From: CAG-390 sp045546615
GTDB taxonomy: Bacteria > Bacillota > Clostridia > Oscillospirales > CAG-272
Direction: 5' to 3'
Assembly (NCBI GenBank): GCA_045546615.1
Contig: JAZQDD010000039.1
Coordinates: forward strand, 1 to 64,000
Length of the DNA stretch: 64,000 nucleotides
The position numbers and the translations under genes are program-made. Under the pieces are notes generated by a model. It did no database searches and was not told where the DNA came from. It saw only the letters and a program-made list of their open reading frames with translations. Positions 7,747 through 16,684 of the stretch are shown in pieces; within the stretch, counting starts at the first letter, position 1, and every line of letters starts with the position of its first letter.

Positions 7747-9423
7747 ATGCTTCGCTCACTTCACATTGAAAACATGGCTGTCATCAAACGGCTTGATTTT
7801 GAGCCGGGAGATGGGCTGTCTGTAATGACGGGAGAAACAGGCGCGGGAAAATCCATAATGATAGACAGCGTCAATTTTCTTCTGTGCAATAAAACCGTGC
7901 GAGACCTCGTTCGTACGGGGGAGAGCAAGGCGTTAGTCAGCGCTTATTTTACCGATTTCACGGAGAGGGAGCGTTTTGTGCTCTCCGAGCTTGGCGTAGA
8001 GGGGGACGAGCTTTGCCTTGAACGCACGATGAGTGCTGACGGCAGATCTGTGTGCCGAATAGACGGAAAAGTCGTTTCACAGCAGATTTTGCGCTCCGTA
8101 GGCTGTGCGCTTATTTCGATACACGGACAAAACGATACCCGCCGTCTTTATGATAGCGACTCTAATCTTGAACTGATAGACACGCTTTGCGGCAACGCAG
8201 ATGCGCTGTCTGAATATTCACGTCTCTTTCGCCAATGGACAGAACTTGGCTCGCGTATAAACGCTCTGAAAAAAAGCGAGACGGAAAAATTTCAGATAAG
8301 AGATATGCTTGAATATCAGATAAAAGATATTTCGTCTCACAAGCTAAAGCGCGGCGAGGAGGATGCCCTTGTTGCCGAGTCAAAGCGCCTTTCGAGCATC
8401 GAACGCATTAAAAAACATTCGGATGCGGCACTGCGCGCGCTTTATAAAAACGAAAAAGGGATCACCGCGTCATACATGGTCGAACGTGCGGTAGATGCGT
8501 TGTCGAAGCTTGTTGACGTTATACCGGAGTATACAGAGCTTTGTAATAAACTGAAAAGCTGTAAATACGAGCTTGACGATATTGCTAACGAAATATTTGC
8601 AAAATCGGAAGAATACTGTTTCGACGACGATCCTGTAAAACGCCTTGACGCGATCGAGGCAAGGTTGCAGGTGATAACGAGATTGAAGCGAAAATACGGC
8701 GCAACTCTGGATGAGGTGCTTGATTTCGCGGAAAACGCCAAAACCAAACTTGAAGAAATAGATAATTCCGATGATATTATGGCGGAACTTTCCGCCGAGT
8801 ACAGATCAGCGGAGGCTAAACTGCGAAAAGTAGCTTTAGACATCAGTAAAGCGCGTAAGACTGCGGCGGCAAGTATAGAAAGCAGTATAGTCGACACCCT
8901 CGTTTACCTTGATATGCCAAAGGTGCGTTTTTCGGTTTCCGTTACGGAAAAGGATACGTTTGATAGGCTTGGGTGTAACTGCGCGGATTTTCTGATAGCG
9001 ACAAACGCGGGAGAGCCGCTTTTGCCGCTTTCTAAAGTTGCATCGGGAGGCGAGCTTTCGCGTGTAATGCTCGCGGTAAAATGCGCCCTGGCGGATGCCG
9101 ACGGAATATCAACCCTTATATTCGATGAGATCGATACGGGTGTTTCGGGCAAGACGTCGCGTAAGATCGGTGTTAAACTAAAGCAAGCATCAAAGTCTGC
9201 GCAAGTGCTTTGTGTAACGCATTCGGCTCAAATTGCCTCGCTCGCCGACGAACATTTTCTTATTTCAAAAAACGAACAAAACGGCAGATCGGAAACTGCC
9301 GTAGAGTTGCTTGACGAGCAGGGAAGAGTTAATGAAACAGCGCGGATCCTTGGCGGTCTGGCGGTTACTGATGCCCAGCGCCAAGCGGCTGTAGATATGA
9401 TCGACGAAGGAAAAAATTATTAA
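7747..9423 (+). CDS. recN: DNA repair protein RecN
   Basis: A 558-residue SMC-like ATPase: an N-terminal half with HIENMAVIKRLDFEPGDG and the Walker A GETGAGKS, a long coiled coil (about residues 150-365), and a C-terminal half with the signature VASGGELSRVMLAVK and Walker B LIFDEIDTGVSG. RecN acts early in double-strand break repair. It starts one base after the argR stop, and the argR-recN pairing is typical of Firmicutes. Confidence 0.95.
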   Translation: MLRSLHIENMAVIKRLDFEPGDGLSVMTGETGAGKSIMIDSVNFLLCNKTVRDLVRTGESKALVSAYFTDFTERERFVLSELGVEGDELCLERTMSADGRSVCRIDGKVVSQQILRSVGCALISIHGQNDTRRLYDSDSNLELIDTLCGNADALSEYSRLFRQWTELGSRINALKKSETEKFQIRDMLEYQIKDISSHKLKRGEEDALVAESKRLSSIERIKKHSDAALRALYKNEKGITASYMVERAVDALSKLVDVIPEYTELCNKLKSCKYELDDIANEIFAKSEEYCFDDDPVKRLDAIEARLQVITRLKRKYGATLDEVLDFAENAKTKLEEIDNSDDIMAELSAEYRSAEAKLRKVALDISKARKTAAASIESSIVDTLVYLDMPKVRFSVSVTEKDTFDRLGCNCADFLIATNAGEPLLPLSKVASGGELSRVMLAVKCALADADGISTLIFDEIDTGVSGKTSRKIGVKLKQASKSAQVLCVTHSAQIASLADEHFLISKNEQNGRSETAVELLDEQGRVNETARILGGLAVTDAQRQAAVDMIDEGKNY

Positions 9424-9444
9424 ATATTTTTAGGGAAGAACATC

Positions 9445-11166
9445 ATGCAGAAATTTAAAAACATTATTGCAGAAGAAATTGCGAAATACTCAAGCGCAAC
9501 GTTTGACGGAGCAACGCTTGAGGTGAAGGATATAGAAGAGCTTCTCGAATATCCGCCCGATACCTCGATGGGCGATATAGCTCTGCCTTGCTTTAAGCTT
9601 AGCCGTATGCTGCGCCGTTCTCCTGTGCAGATCGCTCTCGCACTTGAAGAAGCCTTGGCGGGAGCAAATGTCGGCATTTCGGCAAAGGCGCTGAACGGTT
9701 ACCTTAACTTCAAGGTTGATAACGACATGCTTGCCAACCAGATACTCGCAGATATTTTTGCCGAGGGCGAGCAGTACGGCTCTCCGCGCATTGGTGATGG
9801 CAAAACGGTGGTGCTTGATTATTCATCTCCCAACGTTGCAAAGCCTTTCCACATCGGACACCTCGGAACCACCATTATCGGTCATTCTCTCAAAAGACTT
9901 CACGAGTTTGCAGGCTACAAATGCGTAGGTATCAACTATCTTGGTGACTGGGGAACTCAGTTCGGTAAGCTCATAGTTGCATATCGTAAGTGGGGAAGCC
10001 GTGAGGATATCGAAAACGGCGGCATTGATAAGCTCGTTGAGCTTTACGTGCGTTTCCACAAGGAAGCAGAAGACGATGCGGCGTTGAATGACGAAGCTCG
10101 GCTTGAGTTCTCAAAACTTGAACGTAACGATCCCGAAAATATCGAGCTTTGGCAGTGGTTTATTAAGATAAGCCTTGAGGAATATTCAAAGACCTATTCC
10201 CAGCTCGGTATCGATTTTGATTCTTATAAGGGAGAGAGCTTTTACACTGACAAAATGCCCGCGCAGATCGAAAAATTGCGCGAAATGGGACTTTTGAAGA
10301 TAGATGACGGCGCATCTATCGTTGATCTTTCCGAATATAATATGCCCCCCTGTCTTATTCTCAAGCGTGACGGCTCAACGCTTTACCCCACCCGTGATAT
10401 TGCCGCCGCGGTTTACCGCAAGCAGGAATACGGCTTTGATAAATGTATCTACGTTACCTCGTCCGCGCAGTCTTTGCACTTTGCGCAGTGGTTCAAGGTA
10501 GTGGAGATGATGGGATATGATTGGTACGGCCAGCTTGTCCACGTTCCCTACGGTACAGTCAGCATCAATGGTGAAAAGCTTGCTACCCGTACGGGCAACG
10601 TTATATTGCTCAAGGACCTTATCGCAATGGCGATAGACAAGGTTTCTCAGATAACAGCCGAAAAAAATCCCGATATGAGCGAGGCTGACAGGGCTAAAAT
10701 AGCAGAGGAGGTCGGCGTTGGCGCAGTAGTTTTCTATTACCTTTCCAACAGCCGCATTAAAGATATTAACTTTATCCTTGAGGATGCGCTTTCCTACGAC
10801 GGAAACACCGGCCCGTACGTTCAGTATACCTATGCGCGCACCTGCTCGCTTATGGAAAAGGCTAAGGACGTCCCTGCTCCCGAGCGTTATTCCATAAACA
10901 CCGATGAGGAACGCGAGCTTCTCAAGGTTCTCGCTCTGTTCCCCGAAAAAGTAGCGTCTGCAATCGAGAGCTATGAGCCATCTGTGATCACACACTTCAT
11001 TCTCGATCTTGCGGCAGCGTATAATCGTTTTTACCACAATTGTCAGATACTTACGCACGAGGATGCGGAGGTAGTCAAAACGAGAGTTGCGCTTACAAAG
11101 GCGGCTAACATCGTTCTCGGAACTGCATTCGAGCTTATTTGTCTTAAAAAGACTAAACAAATATAA
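9445..11166 (+). CDS. argS: Arginyl-tRNA synthetase
   Basis: This 573-residue class I synthetase charges tRNA-Arg. It has the N-terminal Add-1 domain, the HIGH box (SSPNVAKPFHIGHLGTT, near residue 140), a diverged KMSKS region (SINGEKLATRTGNVI) and the C-terminal DALR anticodon domain (DLAAAYNRFYHNC). In ArgRS the KMSK sequence is often degenerate, so its absence is not a defect. It follows recN after 21 bases; no T-box element lies in front of it. Confidence 0.94.
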   Translation: MQKFKNIIAEEIAKYSSATFDGATLEVKDIEELLEYPPDTSMGDIALPCFKLSRMLRRSPVQIALALEEALAGANVGISAKALNGYLNFKVDNDMLANQILADIFAEGEQYGSPRIGDGKTVVLDYSSPNVAKPFHIGHLGTTIIGHSLKRLHEFAGYKCVGINYLGDWGTQFGKLIVAYRKWGSREDIENGGIDKLVELYVRFHKEAEDDAALNDEARLEFSKLERNDPENIELWQWFIKISLEEYSKTYSQLGIDFDSYKGESFYTDKMPAQIEKLREMGLLKIDDGASIVDLSEYNMPPCLILKRDGSTLYPTRDIAAAVYRKQEYGFDKCIYVTSSAQSLHFAQWFKVVEMMGYDWYGQLVHVPYGTVSINGEKLATRTGNVILLKDLIAMAIDKVSQITAEKNPDMSEADRAKIAEEVGVGAVVFYYLSNSRIKDINFILEDALSYDGNTGPYVQYTYARTCSLMEKAKDVPAPERYSINTDEERELLKVLALFPEKVASAIESYEPSVITHFILDLAAAYNRFYHNCQILTHEDAEVVKTRVALTKAANIVLGTAFELICLKKTKQI

Positions 11167-11191
11167 AATTCATTAACAAAGAGGTATAAAA

Positions 11192-11923
11192 ATGTCAGGA
11201 CACAGCAAATGGAGTAACATCAAGCACAAAAAGGAAAAGACCGATGCTCAAAAGGCGAAGGTGTTTACCAAGATAGGTAAAGAGATCACCATCGCAGTTA
11301 AAGAGGGCGGTCCCGATCCTGCTTCCAACTCAAAATTGAGAGATCTTATCCAAAAGGCAAAATCCAACAACGTTCCCAATGACAATATTGAAAGAACCAT
11401 CAAAAAGGCTATTGGTGCGGACAACGTTGCATACGAGGAGATCGTTTACGAGGGCTACGGTCCTTCGGGCGTAGCCGTTATCGTTGAAACTACAACCGAC
11501 AACAGAAACCGTACTGCGGGCAACGTGCGCTCCTACTTCTCAAAGTATCACGGCAATCTCGGACAGTCGGGTTGCGTAGGCTTTATGTTTGACCCAAAGG
11601 GCGTTATCGTTATCTCTAATGAGGACGGCGATATCGATGAGGATGCGCTCATGGAGACGGCGCTTGAAGCGGGAGCTTCCGATTTCGCCGCCGAGGATGA
11701 GGTTTTTGAGATATATACGGAGCCGGATGACCTTTATGACGTTCAGGCGGCTATTGAGGCGGCAGGCTATACCGTGGCTTCTGCAGAAAAGGAAAAAGTT
11801 CCGCAGAACACCGTTACGCTTGACAGTGAGGACGACATCAAGTTTATGGGACTTCTTATCGAGAAGCTCGAGGATGATGATGACGTTATGAACGTTTGGC
11901 ACAACTGGGAGAACGTACAGTAA
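11192..11923 (+). CDS. YebC/PmpR-family transcriptional regulator
   Basis: This 243-residue protein begins MSGHSKWSNIKHKKEKTDAQ and carries the family segments FTKIGKEI, IQKAKSNNVPNDNIER and YEGYGPSGVAVIVE..TDNRNRT. YebC proteins are described as DNA-binding regulators, and some members act in translation of proline-rich stretches. The full-length domain is present with an acidic C-terminus. The argS-yebC order suggests a shared transcript. Confidence 0.93.
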   Translation: MSGHSKWSNIKHKKEKTDAQKAKVFTKIGKEITIAVKEGGPDPASNSKLRDLIQKAKSNNVPNDNIERTIKKAIGADNVAYEEIVYEGYGPSGVAVIVETTTDNRNRTAGNVRSYFSKYHGNLGQSGCVGFMFDPKGVIVISNEDGDIDEDALMETALEAGASDFAAEDEVFEIYTEPDDLYDVQAAIEAAGYTVASAEKEKVPQNTVTLDSEDDIKFMGLLIEKLEDDDDVMNVWHNWENVQ

Positions 11924-11962
11924 AAAACAACTGCCGTTTTCGGCAAGAACGGATATATTCAA

Positions 11963-13369
11963 ATGAACAAATACAAAAGGCTATTGTCCAACACGGCTAT
12001 ATTTGCGATAGGCACGTTTTCTTCGAAGATAATGGTCTATCTCTTGATGCCGCTGTACACCAATATCCTGTCTCCCGCGCAGTATTCCACATCGGATCTT
12101 ATAACGCAGACGGCTAATCTTTTAGCACCGCTTTTTGCTATCGGAATTTGTGATGGCATTTTCAGATTTGCTCTTGACGCAGAGGAGAAGATCAAAGAGG
12201 TGTTTTCCTCGGGCATCTTCGTCCTTTTGTGCGGAGCGGGTGCGTTTCTCTTACTTTCTCCGCTGCTGTTCATATTCGATTTCGTTGACGGATACTCATG
12301 GCTCATTGTTGTTTACGTTTTGAGTGCTAATATTCAGCACGCTTGCGCGAATTATCTTAGAGGCAAGGGAGATACAAAGGGCTTTGCCATACAAGGTATA
12401 ATAAATACTGCTCTTACCATTCTCTTTAATATTATTTTCCTTGTTTTTTTCCAAATGGGTGTTACAGGATACGTTTTGTCCGTTGTTGTGGCAAACGTTT
12501 GCGTTACACTTCTTATGATATTCTGGAAACGTTTGCATAACGATTTTGGATTTAGCCTGGTCAGGGCTGATACCGTAAAAAGTATGCTAAAATACAGCAT
12601 ACCGATGATACCTACGGCAATATTCTGGTGGATAACGAGCGTATCCAACAGATTCGTTGTCAAGGAGGTGTGCGGTGATGCTGTAAACGGTCTTTTTGCC
12701 GCCGCGTACAAGATACCTACCGTTATAACGTTGCTGACCACTATCTTTATAGAGGCGTGGCATTTTTCGGCTGTTAACGATGCCGATGATAATGATAGAG
12801 GAACGTTTTTCTCTACGGTCTTTAATAGCTATATGGGCATCATTTTTATGGCGGCGTCGGGACTTATTGCCTTTAGCAAGATATGCACGATAATTCTTTA
12901 TGCGGATTCGTATTATGATGCGTGGCAGTATATGCCGACACTTATCCTTGCAACGACGTTTTCTGCGCTTACGACCTTTATGGGAAGTGTGTATCTGGTC
13001 AAAAAGAAGAGCGTTATGTCTTTTCTGACTGCTATGACTGGGGCTGTTGTTAATCTTGTGCTTTCGTTTCTTCTCATTCCCCGTATCGGTGCGCACGGCG
13101 CGGCACTTGCCGCCGCCGCAAGCTATTTCATCTCCTTCGTTTTGAGAACCATCACAGCACAGAAATTCGTCAGATTCAATTTCCACCCCATAAAGCTCGC
13201 AGTAAACTCGGCGTTTGTGGGAGTTCAGGCTTGGATAATGGTAGCGGAACTGCCGCATTGGATATTGTATCAGGCGCTCCTGCTCATAGCCGTGCTTATA
13301 TTCAACGGAAAACCCATTTTGGAGGGCATTTTTCTTGCTCTTAAAAAACACAGGACGCAAAAAAACTGA
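11963..13369 (+). CDS. Polysaccharide/lipid flippase of the Wzx (MOP) family
   Basis: This 468-residue, strongly hydrophobic protein has about 12-14 membrane helices. It begins with NTAIFAIGTFSSKIMVYLLMPLYTNILSPAQYSTSDL, whose first half is the usual start of Wzx/O-antigen transporters in the MATE-like MOP superfamily. Such proteins flip undecaprenyl-linked oligosaccharides across the membrane. No glycosyltransferases lie nearby, so the substrate is unknown; a lipid II flippase of the MurJ/Amj type is an alternative. It is the last gene before a strong terminator. Confidence 0.8.
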   Translation: MNKYKRLLSNTAIFAIGTFSSKIMVYLLMPLYTNILSPAQYSTSDLITQTANLLAPLFAIGICDGIFRFALDAEEKIKEVFSSGIFVLLCGAGAFLLLSPLLFIFDFVDGYSWLIVVYVLSANIQHACANYLRGKGDTKGFAIQGIINTALTILFNIIFLVFFQMGVTGYVLSVVVANVCVTLLMIFWKRLHNDFGFSLVRADTVKSMLKYSIPMIPTAIFWWITSVSNRFVVKEVCGDAVNGLFAAAYKIPTVITLLTTIFIEAWHFSAVNDADDNDRGTFFSTVFNSYMGIIFMAASGLIAFSKICTIILYADSYYDAWQYMPTLILATTFSALTTFMGSVYLVKKKSVMSFLTAMTGAVVNLVLSFLLIPRIGAHGAALAAAASYFISFVLRTITAQKFVRFNFHPIKLAVNSAFVGVQAWIMVAELPHWILYQALLLIAVLIFNGKPILEGIFLALKKHRTQKN

Positions 13370-13387
13370 TATCCGCAATGGCGAAAT

Positions 13388-13426
13388 ACACCCCGATCTT
13401 TTTAAGGCGGGGTGTGTTTTTCTTTT
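13388..13426 (+). terminator. Rho-independent terminator ending the nusB-flippase operon
   Basis: An 8-bp G+C-rich stem (ACACCCCG 13388-13395 with CGGGGTGT 13408-13415) is followed by a T-rich tract (GTTTTTCTTTTT). It lies 19 bases after the flippase stop. Confidence 0.85.
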
Positions 13427-13481
13427 TGTTGAAAGGAAAGAGGAGCTTCGCCAAATTAATTCAAAAAATATCTTTTTTCTA

Positions 13482-13510
13482 TTGACAAAAAATAGTTAAT
13501 ATGATATTAT
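13482..13510 (+). promoter_or_regulatory. Promoter of the purine operon
   Basis: TTGACA at 13482-13487 and TATTAT at 13505-13510 with a 17-base spacer lie just before the ZTP riboswitch. Confidence 0.8.
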
Positions 13511-13526
13511 ATTTATGTTAATTATA

Positions 13527-13610
13527 GGGTTTCTGTGACTGACGGGGGATGTGATGTAACACAATGGAACAGAAATCTGTGGAGCATACGCTTTGCCGAC
13601 CGTCTGGGCA
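13527..13610 (+). ncRNA. ZTP (pfl) riboswitch
   Basis: The leader of purE contains the ordered marks of the pfl motif. The 5' half begins GGGTTTCTGTGACTGACGGG and holds CTGTGGAGC. After a short stem comes GCCGACCGTCTGGGCA at 13595-13610, matching the conserved CCGnCnGGGCA 3' element. ZTP riboswitches sense the AICAR triphosphate that builds up when 10-formyl-THF is short, and they turn on purine and folate one-carbon genes. That fits the operon that follows, which includes AICAR transformylase, purN and fhs. Confidence 0.85.
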
Positions 13611-13641
13611 CATTTATTCTGTGGAATAAGTGCGCCTTTTT
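13606..13641 (+). terminator. Riboswitch-controlled intrinsic terminator
   Basis: The stem GGGCACATTTATTC (13606-13619) pairs with GAATAAGTGCGCC (13624-13636), giving 12 or 13 pairs with one mismatch, followed by TTTTT. The 5' arm reuses the conserved GGGCA of the ZTP aptamer, so ligand binding and terminator folding exclude each other. This predicts transcription read-through when ZTP is present. Confidence 0.85.
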
Positions 13642-13661
13642 AGTTTTATGGAGGAATTGAA

Positions 13662-14156
13662 ATGAAAAAAATCGGAATCGTTATGGGAAGTGACAGTGAC
13701 CTTCCCGTTGTTCGTAAAGCAATAGATACTCTTGCTTCTTTTGGCGTACCCTATGAAGTACATATTTTTTCAGCGCACAGAACGCCCGAGGAGGCGTCTG
13801 TTTTTGCGTCTGAAGCAAGGAAAAACGGTTTTGGTGCGATCATTGCCGCCGCGGGAATGGCTGCTCACCTTGCAGGTGCGCTTGCCGCTCGTACCACTCT
13901 GCCCGTAATAGGCATTCCCTGCAGTTCAAATAAGCTTGACGGCATTGATGCTCTTCTGTCGACTGTGCAAATGCCTTCGGGAATACCCGTGGCTACCGTC
14001 GCTGTTGATGGAGCTGTCAATGCCGCTTTGATCGCTATACAAATACTTGGCGTGACCGATGCGGATCTTGCCGCAAAGCTTGATGCAAAACGCGTGGCAG
14101 ATGCCGAAAAGGTACTCCAGAAGAACGCCTCCGTGGAGGCAGAGTTCAACAAATAA
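13662..14156 (+). CDS. purE: N5-carboxyaminoimidazole ribonucleotide mutase
   Basis: The 164-residue class I PurE starts KKIGIVMGSDSDLPVVRKA and contains SAHRTPEEA, IAAAGMAAHLAGALAARTTLPVIGIP and DALLSTVQMPSGIPVATVAV, the full family signature. It interconverts N5-CAIR and CAIR in purine synthesis; its partner PurK is not in the window. GGAGG at 13650-13654 lies seven bases before the ATG. It is the first gene after the ZTP riboswitch. Confidence 0.96.
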   Translation: MKKIGIVMGSDSDLPVVRKAIDTLASFGVPYEVHIFSAHRTPEEASVFASEARKNGFGAIIAAAGMAAHLAGALAARTTLPVIGIPCSSNKLDGIDALLSTVQMPSGIPVATVAVDGAVNAALIAIQILGVTDADLAAKLDAKRVADAEKVLQKNASVEAEFNK

Positions 14157-14191
14157 TATCGCACCAAAATCGCAGATCGGGAGGTAACCAA

Positions 14192-15616
14192 ATGGGTGGT
14201 TTTTTTGGAGCAGTTGCTAATCACGACGTCATTACAGAGGTCTTTTTTGGAACAGACTATCATTCTCATCTCGGAACGAGTCGCGGCGGAATGGCGGCTT
14301 ATGATGAAAAGATAGGTCTGCAACGTGAAATTCACAATATTCAAAATTCTCCTTTCAGGACTAAATTCGAGCACGTTTTTGATGAAATGTGCGGAAACTC
14401 CGCCATAGGTTGTATAAGCGACACAGATCCTCAACCGCTTCTGGTACGCTCAAATCTTGGCACGTATGCAATATCGACCGTGGGCAAGATAAATAATGCA
14501 AACGAGCTTATTGAACACTATCTTTCGTTTAGCGGCGGACATTTTGATGCCATGACGGGCGGAAGGGTAAATGCAAACGAGCTTGTTGCTGCCATGATAA
14601 ACCAAAAAAGCACTTTTGTTGAGGGAATTCAGTTTGCTCAACGAATGATATCCGGAACTGCGTCTATCCTTATTCTCACCGATGAGGGAAAGCTCATTGC
14701 CGCGCGTGATAAGCTCGGAAGAGTTCCCGTTATCATTGGAAAAAATGAGGACGGATATTGCGTTTCTTTTGAATCTTATGCTTGCTTTAAGCTCGGATAT
14801 CAGTACGAGAAAGAGCTTGGTCCCGGCGAGGTGGTGGAGCTTACCGCAAACAGCCTTACCCAGCTTGCCGCACCTGGCAAAAAAATGCGAATGTGCGCAT
14901 TCCTTTGGTCTTATTTTGGCTATCCGACCTCGGAATACGAGGGTGTCAGCGTTGAGGCTATGCGTTACCGCAACGGAGCGATAATAGCAAAACATGACGA
15001 AAAAACGGGAGTTGTCGACGACCTTGATTACGTTGGAGGAGTTCCTGATTCCGGCACACCGCATGCAATAGGTTACGCCAACGAAAGCAAAGCTCCGTTT
15101 GCGAGACCATATATAAAATATACACCTACATGGGCAAGAAGCTTTATGCCTCAAAAACAATCCGAACGTAATAAGATAGCAAACATGAAGCAGATACCCG
15201 TTCACCAACTTATTGAGGGGAAAAATCTTCTTTTCGTTGATGATTCGATAGTGCGCGGCACACAGCTTAAGGAGACCGTCGATTTCCTTTACACCAACGG
15301 CGCAAAATCGGTACATATGCGCTCCGCGTGCCCGCCTATAATGTATGGCTGTAAATACCTTAATTTCTCGCGCTCGACAAATGACATGGAGCTTATAACC
15401 CGTCGCACGATAGTTGAGCTTGAGGGTGAGGATGGACTTAAATATATTGACGAATACAGCGATCCCAATACCGAGCGCGGCAAAAAGCTCCGCCGTGCCA
15501 TTGCGGATAAATTCAATTTCGCAACTCTTGAATTTCAAACATTGCAGGGACTTATCGATTCGATAGGACTTGAGCCCTGCAAGTTATGCACTTACTGCTG
15601 GACAGGTAAAGAATAA
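14192..15616 (+). CDS. purF: Amidophosphoribosyltransferase-like protein lacking the N-terminal catalytic Cys
   Basis: This 474-residue PurF homologue should make phosphoribosylamine from PRPP. The PRPP loop is intact (LLFVDDSIVRGT near residue 350), and cysteines expected to bind the Fe-S cluster of Bacillus-type PurF are present (C235, a Cys near residue 387, and CKLC near the end). The N-terminus reads MGGFFGAV, whereas class II glutaminases expose Cys at position 2 (MCGI-G). Glutamine hydrolysis by the classical route is therefore not expected. The rest of the N-terminal domain is kept (HSHLGTSRGGMA). It may use ammonia, depend on another glutaminase, or represent a PurF-like family with another role. 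No second PurF is visible. Confidence 0.8.
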   Translation: MGGFFGAVANHDVITEVFFGTDYHSHLGTSRGGMAAYDEKIGLQREIHNIQNSPFRTKFEHVFDEMCGNSAIGCISDTDPQPLLVRSNLGTYAISTVGKINNANELIEHYLSFSGGHFDAMTGGRVNANELVAAMINQKSTFVEGIQFAQRMISGTASILILTDEGKLIAARDKLGRVPVIIGKNEDGYCVSFESYACFKLGYQYEKELGPGEVVELTANSLTQLAAPGKKMRMCAFLWSYFGYPTSEYEGVSVEAMRYRNGAIIAKHDEKTGVVDDLDYVGGVPDSGTPHAIGYANESKAPFARPYIKYTPTWARSFMPQKQSERNKIANMKQIPVHQLIEGKNLLFVDDSIVRGTQLKETVDFLYTNGAKSVHMRSACPPIMYGCKYLNFSRSTNDMELITRRTIVELEGEDGLKYIDEYSDPNTERGKKLRRAIADKFNFATLEFQTLQGLIDSIGLEPCKLCTYCWTGKE

Positions 15617-15637
15617 TTAATATAGAGAGGTTAAAAA

Positions 15638-16684
15638 ATGAGCCACAAGAATTCCAGATCAGATAGCTACGCAGCCGCAGGTGTTGATATTACTGCGGGT
15701 TACCGCGCCGTTGAACTTATGAAACAGCATATCGCAAAAACCATGACAAGCGGTGTTTGCTCCGACCTTGGCGGTTTTGGCGGCCTTTTCGAGCTTGATA
15801 TCACGGGCATGACCAAGCCTATTCTCGTTAGCGGTACTGACGGAGTAGGTACGAAGCTTAAGCTCGCATTTCTTATGGATAAGCACGATACCGTGGGAAT
15901 CGACTGCGTTGCAATGTGTGTAAACGACGTTATATGCGTTGGCGCAAAGCCCTTGTTTTTCCTTGATTACATAGCTTGCGGCAAGAATATTCCCGAGCGT
16001 ATTGCTGATATCGTAAAGGGCGTTTGCGACGGTTGCGTCATGTCTGGCGCGGCTCTTATCGGCGGCGAGACTGCCGAGATGCCGGGTTTCTATCCCGTAG
16101 ATGAATACGATCTTGCAGGTTACTGCACGGGCATAGTTGATAAATCCAAGGTTATAGACAACAAGAAGATGAAGGCGGGCGACGTTATTATCGCGCTCCC
16201 TTCGAGCGGTGTCCACTCAAACGGATTCTCCCTTGTAAGAAAGGTATTTGACGTTGAAAACGCCGATATCAAGATTCCCGTTGCGGAGCTTGGCGGAAAG
16301 TCTGTTGGCGAGACTCTGCTCACCCCCACGAGAATATATGTAAAGCCCGTTCTCGCTCTTATGGAAAAGGTCAATGTTCGCGGCATTTCTCACATCACGG
16401 GCGGCGGTTTCTATGAAAATATTCCGAGAAGCATTCCCGAAGGACTTGGCGCAGTTATTGACCGAGCTTCTATCAGAGTTCTTCCTATTTTCGACCTCAT
16501 TGCCAAAACAGGTAATATCAGCGAGCGAGATATGTTCAACACCTTTAACATGGGAGTTGGCATGAGCATCGTAGTTCCTGCTGACGAGGCTGATATGGCT
16601 CTTGAAATATTGAAGGAAAACGGCGAGGATGCTTACGTGATCGGTAAGATCGTTGAGTCAGATGACAGCATCGTTATTTGCTGA
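15638..16684 (+). CDS. purM: Phosphoribosylformylglycinamidine cyclo-ligase (AIR synthetase)
   Basis: The 348-residue PurM contains SGTDGVGTKLKLA, DCVAMCVNDVICVGAKPLFFLDY, ALIGGETAEMPGFY, LPSSGVHSNGFSLVRK and HITGGGFYENIPR, covering the ATP-binding and dimer regions of the family. It closes the imidazole ring of FGAM to give AIR. The N-terminal DSYAAAGVDITAGYRAVE is standard. The stop overlaps the start of the next gene (TGATG), so the membrane channel behind it is translationally coupled. Confidence 0.96.
   Translation: MSHKNSRSDSYAAAGVDITAGYRAVELMKQHIAKTMTSGVCSDLGGFGGLFELDITGMTKPILVSGTDGVGTKLKLAFLMDKHDTVGIDCVAMCVNDVICVGAKPLFFLDYIACGKNIPERIADIVKGVCDGCVMSGAALIGGETAEMPGFYPVDEYDLAGYCTGIVDKSKVIDNKKMKAGDVIIALPSSGVHSNGFSLVRKVFDVENADIKIPVAELGGKSVGETLLTPTRIYVKPVLALMEKVNVRGISHITGGGFYENIPRSIPEGLGAVIDRASIRVLPIFDLIAKTGNISERDMFNTFNMGVGMSIVVPADEADMALEILKENGEDAYVIGKIVESDDSIVIC

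Noticed and set aside
9424..9444. T-box leader before argS
   Set aside because: The gap from recN is only 21 bases and contains no T-box sequence.
12587..13378. 263-codon minus-strand frame opposite the flippase gene
   Set aside because: Highly basic composition with no domain; the plus strand encodes a coherent membrane protein.
14450..15538. 362-codon minus-strand frame opposite purF
   Set aside because: Shadow frame; basic, Cys/Arg-rich composition and no ribosome site. The plus-strand gene is unambiguous.
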